NCBI RefSeq assembly: GCF_030272615.1
Contig: NC_081405.1
Coordinates: 468,398,008 to 468,462,007 of the forward strand
Source: Cryptomeria japonica
Lineage: Eukaryota; Streptophyta; Pinopsida; Cupressales; Cupressaceae
Direction of reading: 5' to 3'
DNA: 64,000 bases
Shown here: piece after piece, positions 47,559 to 58,266 of the stretch
How positions within the stretch are numbered: the stretch's first letter is position 1
How the letters are laid out: every line of letters starts with the position of its first letter
The notes under the pieces: generated by a model
The model's database searches: none
Seen by the model: the letters and a program-made list of their open reading frames with translations, nothing else
Told to the model about the DNA's origin: nothing
Position numbers and translations under genes: made by a program

Positions 47559-48449
47559 TGTTAGATACTTGGTTATTCCCAAAGACCCTGAAAGGGGGGG
47601 TGAATAAATATCTAACCAGTGGATAAAAGATTTAAACTTATTTGCAACTTTACAACCTAAATTAATATACCGATAAGCAAATAATAATGTAGTAAAGAGA
47701 AACAAAAGAATGAGCATCAATGCACACCATAACACATATATTTTTGGCGAAGAAACCTGATAAGGGAAAAACCTCGGTGGGATTTGTGACCCATAATATT
47801 TACTCACTGACCAAAATGAATAAATATTACTTAGTACAATAGGGGCCTACACATTTAGGAAGGCCAAGTGCCTAGAGCTCACTGCTCAACACAAAATGGA
47901 GTCCCACTGACTACAATTGGATGGTTAAATCCAATAACAATGTACTGCTTCAAAATAGCATCTACAATGTTGAATTCAGTACTGGTTTAAGCTCTGTCTG
48001 ATACCTCTGCCAAAACCTTGCTGGTGAATGATTCTGCTTACACATAATAGTCTTTGCTCTGCTATGCTCTTAAGATAAACACATCAAAATGCATATACAA
48101 TTATTCTCTTTCATATACCACTTACATTAATACCTACATACATACTTTCTTACATTACAAATGACCTACAAGATCTCATACATATATGAGTCTTTACAAT
48201 ACATCATGTCGGCCATACAAATATAATATTACATTACAATACATTTTGCATAAACAATATTATTTCCAAGCCAGCTTGGACTGCCGATATAATTTGTTGC
48301 CGGTGTGAATAACCCTTGTAGTGACTCCCGGTGCTAGTTGGTGAAGTCTGTTGCTGGTAGAACCTATGAAACCTTGTTGAACCTTGTTACCGGTTGGTTG
48401 CCATCAATGACAACATCAACCATTCTCATCTGAGTGTATAATGCCAACA
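47559..48449 (-). repeat. 5' LTR of 'outer'
   Basis: It is 891 bp, matching 25806-26680 with small differences and one ~25-bp length difference near 48330-48360. On the plus strand it starts TGTTAGATACTTGG and ends ATGCCAACA. Confidence 0.92.
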
Positions 48450-48454
48450 ATAAG

Positions 48455-49059
48455 TGAGACTTCAACTTCTTTAATCCACTTTTATTGAGAGTGGACTAAC
48501 TATAGGGTTGTCATCTCACATAAACTATGTCTCCTACCTCAAATGCATGCTCAATACGATGCTAATCAACATACTACTTCTCCTAATTTTGAGCATGTTG
48601 GATGTTATCCCTCAAAGATCTTATGATGTCCTAAATCTCCCAAGGAAGATCTTTGCCTCTAAGCACTCTGTAATCTCCAAAGAGTAAATAAGTGAAGTTG
48701 GGAGATTCATAACCATACAAGGCCATGAAGGGGGACATCCTAGTAGTCATGTGAAAGGTGGAGTTGTAGCAAAACTGCCCCAAATGCAACCACTTAACCC
48801 ATGACTTTTGTCATCTTGAAATATAATTTCTTAGGTAACCTTCCACCCATTTATTAATAATCTTAATTTGTCCATCAGTTTGGGGGTCGTAACTAGTGCT
48901 ATGAGTCAACTCTATACTACATAACTTTAACAAATCCTAATAAAATAAACTCATGAACTTTTTTTCCCTATCACTAATAATACTCTTAGGTGTCTTGTGG
49001 AGTCTAAATACCTCTATAAAGAACAACTCTACCACCTGTACTATGTTGTATATTAGAGT
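48455..49059 (-). pseudogene. chromovirus integrase, core and C-terminal half
   Basis: Integrase joins element DNA to the chromosome. The minus strand shows VVELFFIEVFRLHKTPKSII (from ~49035), SDREKKF, VVTYDPQTDGQ, KWVEGYLRNYI, MSPFMALYGYESPNF and DYRVLRGKDLPWE. The catalytic-core order is clear and several stops are present. It joins the piece at 50373 on one side and 25805 on the other once the insertions are removed. Confidence 0.8.
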
Positions 49060-50372
49060 TGTTGGAATGTTTTGTTGTCATTGATGTCAACATATTCCTA
49101 TGTTGCAATTAGTTGGTTTTGGTGATCTGTTGCAGATGTGTTGATGTGGTTTATTGGGTTTTGAGATTCTTATCTCTAGTTAATCCAATATGAGTTTCAT
49201 GTTGCTATGAGGTGATTCGATTGGGTTATGAGGTCCAGTATGTGGATTGGTTTTTTCAATGTTCTGTGTTGCAAAAGCGTGGTATTTGATTCATATTGCT
49301 CCAGAATGATTATATCTTGAGTTGCAAATTTTGGAGAGTGTTTGGGACATTCATGCGTGTCCTCTGATTAGATGGTTCATGATTTGGAACTTTGCAAGCA
49401 TATCTTTCAGTTTGTTAGTTGGTATTCTTTAGCTCTAGTGATGGTGTTAATGATGATTCTTATTATTCGAGTTGTTGCAATGATTGTGATGGAATTCCCA
49501 TTGCTTGTTGATGTTCTCTGATTGTGTCCTATGCATTTTGGTGGTTCGCGTTGATCGTGGTGTGCGTTAATGAAGGTTTTATTGGTCCAGTGGTATTCTT
49601 TGTGTTATGCGACATATTCGGTGGTGTAGCATGTTGCAGATGATCTTGGTGAATTATTTTGTGGTGTTTCATGTTCAAGGATTTGATTTGGTTCCATGCT
49701 ATGTCCTTTTCGACATTGTATTGGTCTGGTTATGTATTTATGTATCGTGTGATGTAATTGTGTAATTAGGTCTTATTTGTTGAGCCAACCTTGAGGTTAA
49801 GGCTGATAAATTGTATAAATAGGTGATGTATTCATGTAAGTTGTGTGTTTGTGGTTGTGTTTATGATATGAGAGTATATTGTATGTGTGAACAAGTGAAT
49901 CTATCATTTGGAAGTGTGGAAGAGCAAAGAAGATTTGTTGTGCATACAATGTGCTTAAGAGGAACTATAATCAGGTATTTGGAGATGCTATTCTTTCAGT
50001 TCATGTAATCCAGATTGTTGTCTGATCTTTGTAAGGCAGTGAGCCTTCCCAGGGTTGTAGCCCTTCTATTTTTTGAGCAGTGAGCTCTAGGCACTATGCC
50101 TAAATGCATGTGCATTCCCCATTGTAATATTTATACATACTACTGCAGAGTATAATCTTATTGTGGGTAGGGTCCCATCATGGTTTTTCCCTTAATCGGG
50201 TTTTCCACGTAAAAAATCTATGCATTATGTGTGTTGTTGATGTGGTGATTATTTCTATTATTGTTGTTCATAATCAAATATGAAGATAAGGTTAATTTGG
50301 TTGAGTTTGGTGAAAATTGATTCAACACCCCCCCCCCCCCCTCTCAATTTTCCTCCTGCTTTGCTGCCAACA
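49060..50372 (+). repeat. solo LTR of a Copia-type element
   Basis: It runs from TGTTGGAATGTTTTG to CTGCCAACA (1313 bp), with no interior or second LTR, inside chromovirus integrase. It has TATAAATAGG at 49814-49823, the GGTTTTTCCCTTAATCGG...TTTTCCACGTA R/U5 motif at ~50180-50213, the GAGCTCTAGGCA motif (~50090) and a 16-bp-plus C run at ~50327. Its first 35 bp hold TTGTCATTGATGTCAAC, the LTR half of the junction inverted repeat. The flanks TACTATGTTGTATA and TACTATTGTATA are similar, but the target duplication is unclear. Confidence 0.75.
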
Positions 50373-50880
50373 TACTATTGTATACCTTGTTGAAATGTCA
50401 TTAAAAATGAGAAAAAATTATTCAATCTATCCACTACCACATATATGCATTCCTTCCCTTAGACCTTGGGAAGTCCTAAGATAAAATTCATTGATCTGCT
50501 CTCCAACTTTCGAGTAGGAATAAGTAGGGGTTGCAATAGACTAGTATGGTAGGTATGTTTGTTCTTGTTTTGTTGGCACACTTGGAATTCACAAACATAC
50601 TTAAGAATATCATCCTTCATTTCTTTCTATGTGAATCTCTCATAGATCTACATGTATGTATTATAATATCTAGGGTGGCCAACCACAAGAGTGTCATGAA
50701 ATGTCTTAAGAATTTCCATGTTGAGATTGGGTTCAGGAACTAGCAAGAATATTTCCTTGTAGAGAATGAGACTATCCCTTACCTTGTACAAGTTATCTTG
50801 TAAAGATCCATCTAGAATGCTGTTGGAAATGATATTCTTTGAATGATTAGCTTGTATTTCCTCTTTCTAATTTGTTTTTG
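50373..50880 (-). pseudogene. chromovirus integrase, zinc-binding N-terminus
   Basis: The minus strand has DGSLQDNLYKVRDSLIL, EILKTFHDTLVVGHPRYY, CEFQVCQQN, and MNFILGLPKV with YVVVDRLNNF at 50465-50400. This is the HHCC zinc domain leading into the catalytic core. Stops are present. Coding similarity ends near 50870-50880. Confidence 0.75.
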
Positions 50881-51492
50881 ATTAATAAAGCTGCTATAAC
50901 TAAGGTGCCGACCCTTTACATAGTCGGAGACTATCAATAACACTTTTACAACAACCAAACCTTACAATTCAACAACAACCTAGACCCTAATCAAGGAGGT
51001 GTAGGGACACCCGAGCCAGGAGGGGTTTTGGGGGGCGAAGAAAATTTCCCCATTCGCCTACGACAAACAATAGTTCAGGCAATACTATCATTAGGACCAT
51101 CAAGAGAGTGATAAAGAGGTAAGGTCCTTGCTTGGATATCATCAGTAGGTTCAAGGCAGTGTAGCTGTGAGGTAGAAGCTGGCTGCTGCAGAACAATAGA
51201 GGACTATTGTAGAACAACAACATGCTGCTACAGAGGAGTGGATTTAGGAGCATAAGCAGAAGATGTGGAACGAAGATGCAAGTCAAAGGCAACATGATTT
51301 GAATCCAAGATTGGAGCCACAAAAGTTGGGACCTCACGGATAAAAACAACATCATCCTCCTGAGAGGATTCAATCAAAAAAGTCATAAGCATTGATTGTC
51401 AGATGATCTTCAGTAGCGTCCTTCCACCAAGTAGCAACACCTCTACGATGAGAGAGAGAAAATAGTTCAAAGCTAAGTGACCCATTGAGAAG
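50881..51492 (-). mobile_element. probable 5'-truncated LINE tail
   Basis: Read on the minus strand, it ends AAAGGGTCGGCACCTTAG ... GCTTTATTAATCAAAAACAAA. This resembles in layout the tails of the two LINEs in this window (AAGGGT..C..CCTT ... TTAATAAAAA). The coding-like part (minus strand around 51370-50990) ends GKFSSPPKTPPGSGVPTPP and carries stops. No target duplication was found and no enzyme motif seen, so the call is weak. Confidence 0.35.
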
Positions 51493-52648
51493 TGTAATAC
51501 CCTAAAAATGGTCATCTAAACCATGGGCCCCTAATCTCGACAACATCACCAAGGTCCTAACCAAAGGCAATCAAATCAACCTTGAGCACATTATTAATTC
51601 TTTAATCATCAAATATCACATGGCAAATCAATTACTCAATATTAATTAAATATTTATTTAATTAATTGAATCATTTCCAAGAATATCATTTTGATCAATT
51701 ATCCTATTTTAATTTATTAAATATCCTTGCATATTTAATTAATTAATAAATTTTCCATTTAATCATGCAAAAGGAATTAATTTATTACAAAAGAAGAATT
51801 AATCACAAAGCAAGAGTTGAATTGAAAATAAAATAAAAGAATTGAATTGAGAGAGAAATCAGACTTGAGATATTATTTCTTTTTCTAGATTTAGAACCTG
51901 AAATCAGAAAAGCAATTAATTGAATAATGAATTATTCTCTAAAATTGGAACTCAAAGCTTTTGAGAAAAAGAAGTTCAGTAGCATTGAAAAGACTCTTTT
52001 CTTGAATAAATAAAAGAATTATCTATTTTTATCACAGATGCATGGAATTAATTTTTTATTATTTCCAATGCAACTTGGACTTCTAATTTGAATGCATTTC
52101 AATTAAACTATAGTTGGAATCTATCTCAAGGTTAACTAAACCCGATTTCTCAATTATTTTCAATTAATCCTAAATTGAGCTTTTTCATCATCTCTCTTGA
52201 GAATTCTCTATAAATTCAATCTTCAGCTCTCATTTCAATTCACCCCGGAGATTTTTTGAGAACATGCTTGGAGATTATTATCACGCTAATTTCACTCTGG
52301 AGTCATTGAAGATCATTGTGCTTTTTAGATTATTTGCATCCATATTTAGTTTTACTCACCCATATTTCTTGAATCCATATTGCTTGAATTGATTATTGCT
52401 TGAATTATTCATCCATCGTGCATCCATATAGTTTATATCATATAGATTAAATCCTTCATCTTGGTGTAGTCTAGTCACTGGTATTGCTTATAAAAAATCT
52501 GAGAGCAATCTTATACTCACATCTTTCAGAAGGAAATTAGTCACTTTGTTATCATTTATTATTGATTGATTGTTATTTACTAACCATACATGTAATGACT
52601 TAATTGAAGTGTTTTGCTTGCAGCTATAGACCCTTTTTCACACACACA
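51493..52648 (+). repeat. 5' LTR of plus-strand Tat element
   Basis: It starts TGTAATACCC and ends ...CACACACA three bases before the primer site (about 1156 bp). TATAAATT lies at 52209-52216. Only one LTR is in the window, so the start is inferred from the TG and the typical TGTAATACCC opening. Confidence 0.75.
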
Positions 52649-52651
52649 TCT

Positions 52652-52670
52652 CTGGCGCCCACCGTGGGGC
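52652..52670 (+). other. primer binding site of Tat element
   Basis: TGGCGCCCACCGTGGGGC is the widespread primer site of Tat-type plant Ty3 elements. The matching tRNA cannot be named from the window alone. Confidence 0.8.
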
Positions 52671-54847
52671 AGAAGACTACATTTTTTTGATTTTCGTCCG
52701 TACATCTGATATGATATTTCCCATAGGCTGAAGTGACAAACTGTAGGTATCGTATGAGCAGGAATCCTATATCGTATGAGAGGGAATCCTGTATCGTATG
52801 AGCTAAAACTCTGTCGTACGACTCTGTATTTTCTGGTTAAAAAGGCAAATTTCATGATTTTGGTTTTCTGTTCAAATTGATTATTCTGATGACTGACCCT
52901 AACTGTTTATCTGTCTATCTCAGAATTTTTCACAGCCTAATCAGTTTTTGCAGAACACTTGCCAAAGAATATGCTTGTCGCACAAAGACTATGCCTATTG
53001 ATTCATTTTCTTTGCAAGTTGCCTAAGGAAAATTGACCAAACATCGTCTATTCTTTCAATTCATTTTTAGGCACCTAAATTGCTATCTGGTTAAAGAACA
53101 AATTTGTATTTTATGTTTTTAGAAAATTCTGAGAGGTGGGAGAGTATGCTCTTGTCTTTTTCTAGGCAATCAAAAATCCAAACCCTTGAGGCTTTTTCTT
53201 TGTTTGAGATTTGTACATCTTTAGTAGGCCTACCCTCCTGAGGGGTTGAAAAACTCTTAAAGCCGTTATGGCCGGTGTGAGGGGAATGACCTAAGTGGGA
53301 ACGACTAAATGCCAAGTACTCCAACCCACTATAAAATAAACATGATTTGATGAAAATCAAGTCAACGATAGTGCTCGGGAATAGCTCTCCTCCGTACCTT
53401 CAGGTATATTAAACCTTGGTTTTCAAGGCTGGGAGACCTCTTAATTGAGTTTATACCTCAATGCATCGAACATATCCCTTACTAGTACCAATTAAAATTA
53501 GAAGCTACCCGGTTCATCTCTAAAAGGGGGATAATTTTTGTTGAAGAGAGATAGTAACTCTCCCAAGATACTTGTCATTTCATGCCCCCATTAGTGTTTG
53601 GAGTCAGATAATACAACATTGAGAGTCCATTGCATGAGACTCAACGATTGTATTCTGATTAGCTATTGGGTGTGTACCCGAGTCTACAAGCAAATTTTTT
53701 CTTTCCTCACCAAATTCCTCAGGGTTTGCATGCTGCGATTGGGGTTACTACTTATACTATGTGTCTTCTGTGTTTTCATCCCTGGAACAAAAACTAAAAT
53801 ACCAAAATTGGAGAAGACAAGAAACAACTCAGTAATTAGAAACTCTGTCTATGTCAGAACTAGTCCATCCTAAGTCAAAGATCTGTCTGTGTCAGAATTA
53901 GTCCATCCTAAGTCAAAACTTTGTCCATGTCAGAAGTAGTCCATCCTAAGTCGAAACTCTGTCTGTGTCAGAAGTAGTCCATCCTAAGTTGAAAATCTGT
54001 TCGTGTCAGAATTAGTCCATCCTAAGTCAAAACTCTGTCCATGTCAGAACTAGTATATCCTGGTAAAAAATGAGTCCATCTCAGAATCGGTCATACTCAG
54101 TTGTCATACTCAGCAATCGAAAAAAACTTAGAATTTTAAGTCTCTTCCCTATGAATAGTCATATGAGTTTGCTTATTTATCATCCTAAATTACATCTTGT
54201 GTCGTACGAGTTTTGTCATTTGTCGTCCTATGTTAGATCCTGTGTCGTATGAGTCATTTCATCTATCATCTGGCTCTGTGTCCTATGTCGTACGAAACAT
54301 AATTGCCCTAAGTCTTTTGTCATTCTATGTATACCCCTCTGTCATACGGTACGGGGTAGCAACTCGTACGAAACATAACTGTTGTCATCCTATAGCTGCT
54401 AAATTGTCGTCTAGCTCAGAAAATCCTGTCGTACGATTCTCTAGTTTTGTTAGAAAATAACAGTCAAACTTGCCTAAAAATAGTCTACAGTGAACATAAT
54501 CTTGGTTATCATCATCCTAAGCATAAACAGATCAAGATAGTGTACCTCTTCCATTTGCATTGCATGATTTGGTCAACCATCTTTTAGCTAGTTCAATCAA
54601 CTACCTATCAAATTTAAGTCACTTAGATAACGTCTTACATAGGATAGATCATTCCTAAAACTAGACCGAACCTTACACTACTCTTAGAATCAACTTAGAT
54701 ATACATTTTATATAGGATAGATCTTTCCTGAAACCAGACTTAATCTCAGTTGTTTCTCTCAAACAATACTGTAACAGAACAACTAGCTTTGAAATTGATC
54801 TTGACCTCTGCATCACATACAACTTTAGGTCACACTAATCCATAAAA
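52671..54847 (+). other. long untranslated leader with repeats
   Basis: There is no gene. It contains GTCGTACGA/GTCGTATGA sites (52740-52825 and 54200-54440), a ~38-bp tandem repeat (53839-54062) and units related to the 3' UTR repeat of the minus-strand Tat element (54632-54740). Frames at 53598-53873 and 54197-54460 are not convincing. Confidence 0.7.
53839..54062 (+). repeat. 38-bp tandem repeat, ~6 copies
   Basis: Each unit carries CTGTC(T/C)(A/G)TGTCAGAA and TAGTCCATCCTAAGTC. Copies start about every 38-39 bp and differ by a few substitutions. The last copy degenerates at 54055. Confidence 0.9.
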
Positions 54848-57240
54848 ATGCCTACACAAACTAGGAGTTCTCATAAGAAAGAAGCCAAAGGCAAAGACAA
54901 ACCCTTCAAATATCAAGATAATCCATTCTACGTGAAGGATCCACTCACTGACATACTGTCGTCATCAGGCAGACCAATTTTTGTGAGCCTAAATCTCCCA
55001 CTCTGTATGAGACGGAACATAATGATGGAAACAAGGATGATAATAACATTCCCAAAAATGATAATGATTCCTCATCAAGTGAAGCTGAAGAAGACACAGA
55101 ATCCCCAGAAAAAAGATATTCTTAATTGTCAAAAGGATAAAGACTTTAGAAAAATGATGAAAGCTATCCTAGCTCGAGAGAAGGAAGACTATTTCTTAGA
55201 ACTAGCAAAACAAGGTGCTAAACTTCCTATTGGATATGATGTTCAGACACTCGTTACTAAAAAGGAAGAATTGCCTATACTCATGGTACACAAACAATTA
55301 CAAGCCTTATGGATGGAGGTCACAGAATTGAAGAATAAGGATAAGTCCCCAAAACAATATTCTTTGGAAACAATATGTCCCTTTCCAATTGACAAAAATC
55401 TATACATGCCTTTGTTTCCTTCACGAGTTTAGATCCCAAAATTTGACAAATATGATGGTACCTTGGATCCTCAAGATCATGTCAGAGATTTTTGTGTTGC
55501 CTGTATGGAGTTCATGCATGATCAAACGTACCTCATGCACCTTTTCCCAAGGAGTTTAGGGTGTCAAGAAATGGAATGGTTCTCAAGTCTACCCAAAGGA
55601 ATAAAAACATTTGAAGAACTAATACAACTATTTTTACAACAATACTCATACAACATTCAACATCCTGTGACTATGATCGAGCTTTGGAATACTAAACAAA
55701 AAATAGGGGAGCCTCTTCTTACTTTCCTCCAACGTTGGAGAAAGATGTTTTCTAGGTATTCTCAACCTATCCTAGACTATGAGAAAATGGATATATTTGT
55801 CAATAACTTGGTCCCCGAACTAAAGTATAGTGTAAAAATGCAAATACACCCATCATTTAACAAAATGGTAGATAATGCCATTCGAATGGAAGATGTGCTC
55901 ATAAAGAAGGGAGATATCTCACCTTGGAAAGAAACACAACCAGGATCTAGCTCTAAAGAGAAGAACAAGTATTGTAAATTTGGCAAAGACAACAACAAGA
56001 ATGTTGTTAATGATGGAGTAGTAGATGATATTAAACTAACTCAAAGCCCACAAAATTCAACTTGGCTAGTGGTACACAAGCACTTAAAGCTACTGAGGCT
56101 ACAACAGAAAATCCACCAAAGAAAACAAAAGAATGGTTCAAAGAAAAGCCTTGGCTTTCCAAACCTAAGCATGATTTTACTCCTCTCGAATAATCATATG
56201 AATCCGCTTTCAAAACTCTATTGGAAAACAACTTGATAATGCTACCAGATAACTCCAGACCATATGATCCAGAAATCAAACCAAGATGGTGGAGAGAAAA
56301 TGAATACTGTGACTTCCATCAGAATAAAGGTCATAACATAGACAATTGCATGAAGCTAAAACATGAGATTCAAGATCTCATAGACGCTGGTAAAGTTGTT
56401 GTTGGGAATCACCCGACCAATGGTGATCATAAAGCATTTAAGGACCCTTTGCCTATTTACGAACAAGGTGATTCTTCAAAGACCAAAGGAGGTGCCAAAG
56501 TAAATTATACTTATACCAGTCAGGACAACATTATCAACATGATTGAGCCTTCCCACTCGGAATATTGCAATGTGATTATAGTCCAAGATAAACCAAATGA
56601 ATCATGATATACAAGAGCTCTGACCCGTTCTCAGAGGAAAGTCACTCTCCAAGGAGCTATTTCTTCCAACTCGGCTCAAGCAACATCAAACCCACCAACC
56701 TTGTCAAACAAACAAAAAGAATCAACCTTGGACAAATTTAAAAGGTTAACTTCATTATCATCTTTTGGATATAGCATTGTTGAACAATTAAAAAGGACAA
56801 ATGCACAAATCTCAATCTTTGCATTGCTAAAACTCTCGTCTGCTCACAAAGAAATTCTAGATAAAGCATTGCTTACCACTAATATTCCAAAAGATTTAGA
56901 CATTGATCGGTTTCAGTCTATGGTGGGTCATCTGACTTCACCTCACTATCTAACCTTCTCCAAAGAAGATGACAACTCACTAAATTATCCACATAACCAA
57001 CCATTGCATATTGAAGCCATGATTCATAAACACAGAGTCAAACATGTTTTGATAGATGGAGGCGTAGGGTTGAATATCTGTACTTACAGTCTACTTACAC
57101 AACTAGGATTCTCTGTAAATGTCATTGATCCCATAAATAAAATAACAATAAAAGCCTATGATGAAGAAGAAAGGACCTCTAAAGGTCTGGTATCATTACC
57201 AATCAAAGTGGGACCGGTAGAGAGAGATGTCCTTTTCTAG
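54848..57240 (+). pseudogene. Tat Gag and aspartic protease
   Basis: Gag builds the particle and the protease matures it. ATG 54848 opens a frame to 56040 with one TAG at 55430. The retrotransposon gag domain covers about 55430-55900 (PKFDKYDGTLDPQDHV, MEWFSSLPKGIKTFEEL, FLQQY, PELKYSVKMQI). The frame changes near 56040 and continues with a CDFHQNKGHNIDNC finger (about 56308-56350). The protease (VKHVLIDGGVGLNICTYSLL, about 57031-57090) keeps the Asp but has DGG where many have D(S/T)G. A TAG at 57238 stops the frame. Confidence 0.8.
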
Positions 57241-58266
57241 GTACTTGATATTCTTTTGTCATACAATATCTTACTAGGCAGGCCATGGCTTCATGAAATG
57301 AAGGTAATACCGTCAACATACCATCAATGCTTAAAATTCCCCTATAATGGAATAGAAGTCAGTATTCCTGCTGATACGAATGTCATTTGTAATGCATTGA
57401 CACAAGGTGCAGATACTTTTGTGCCTCATAATAGGGCAGCCTCTACAAATGAAGATCCAAAAAAATTGATGAAATACTTAGAAAAGAGGTTGAATATTAC
57501 AAATACCGGCATGGATGGCTACACTATAGAACTAGTACTTTCATTAGTTTCTCTCTCTCCATCACCAAAATAGTTGGGCAAGCCATCAGAGGCTATGAGA
57601 ACACAAACTTTAGCTCTGAATACCATGTATGATGGTCTCTTTGTACAATCCTCTACCTCCCTGGTAGATGAAATAGAAGAGGATGTTGTTCTTAATTGGC
57701 TCTTTAAGGAAGATAGTCAAAACGAGGAGGTACGACATTGTGATATTTCCTCAAACCAATATGGTCCTAGCTACAAAATGATTCAATGCATGGGATATCC
57801 AGGTATAGTCCTCTGGGAAAAGAAAAGGAAGGTGTTACTGAACCAATTAAGCTGCAAACAAAATCCACAAATGCTAAGGCTGGATTAGGATATAATCCAA
57901 AAAAGACATCAAAACAAAAACATGTTTCTAAGTCTAAGTGGTAGAAAAGGATATCACCTTCAATATTATAGGAAGTAGACACTCAACAAACAAAAGCAGA
58001 GTGCAGAAAAGAGAAAGAGGAATCAACAGTCAAGAAAGAAGAAATAGTCAGTTCTCAAGCTTCGATGGTGTCAGCTACAATAATACAAGAAGTTGAGGTC
58101 CCAGAAGATATAAGAGATGAAGTAGTAAGAATCAGAGAATTGTTTGCACCACTAAAAGTTCTAGTCACATATACTGGCAGGCAACAAGTAGATGATTCAG
58201 AGACTGACTTAAACGAGTATGAATGGGGTCCTAAGCACCTCTCACACACATCCACTACAGAAACTC
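57241..58266 (+). pseudogene. Tat protease end and protease-RT linker
   Basis: The same frame continues after the [22 protein letters not shown] (57247-57303) is the C-terminal protease motif with the expected LGRPWL. A linker with further stops (57571, 57886) and a frame change follows. An acidic stretch at 58065-58266 (VPEDIRDEVVRIREL) would precede RT. The Copia element inserted here, so RT is not seen. Confidence 0.75.

Larger units (their letters stand above)
25806..48449 (-). mobile_element. 'outer': pol-less LTR retrotransposon, gag + ORF2
   Basis: The ends are defined by LTRs and a 5-bp target duplication, ATAAG, at 25801-25805 and 48450-48454. With the nested 'inner' element removed it is ~6.7 kb: LTR, primer site, gag with zinc knuckles, a second large ORF, polypurine tract, LTR. 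No protease, integrase, RT or RNase H motifs are present. It sits inside the chromovirus integrase. It is a distinct relative of 'inner', with the same gene order and a homologous ORF2. Confidence 0.88.
23393..50880 (-). mobile_element. Ty3 chromovirus, fragmented by nested insertions
   Basis: The minus-strand pieces are the integrase zinc and core region (50880-50373, 49059-48455), the integrase C-terminal region (25805-25511), a polypurine tract, and the 3' LTR (25473-23393). The integrase wording (CEFQVCQQN, DYRVLRGKDLPWEIQDI) fits plant chromoviruses. Insertions separate the pieces: a mini-LINE in the LTR, element 'outer' in the integrase C-terminal part, and a solo LTR in the integrase core. 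Reverse transcriptase and gag are missing on the right, where a LINE-like fragment begins. Confidence 0.8.
51493..58266 (+). mobile_element. Ty3 element, Tat lineage, 5' portion
   Basis: The order is 5' LTR, primer site, ~2.2-kb repeat-rich leader, gag, zinc finger and protease. The element is then cut by a Copia insertion at 58267; its RT, integrase and 3' LTR would lie beyond the window. The CDFHQNKGHNIDNCMKLK finger and the long leader fit the Tat/Athila side of Ty3. Confidence 0.85.

Noticed and set aside
25801-48454. One giant 22-kb retrotransposon
   Set aside because: Target duplications and opposite LTR orientation show two nested elements plus a LINE, not one large element.
50327-50345. 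C homopolymer as a regulatory element
   Set aside because: Homopolymer runs at this place in Copia LTR ends vary in length between copies (also the G run at ~63900), so slippage is the simpler reading.
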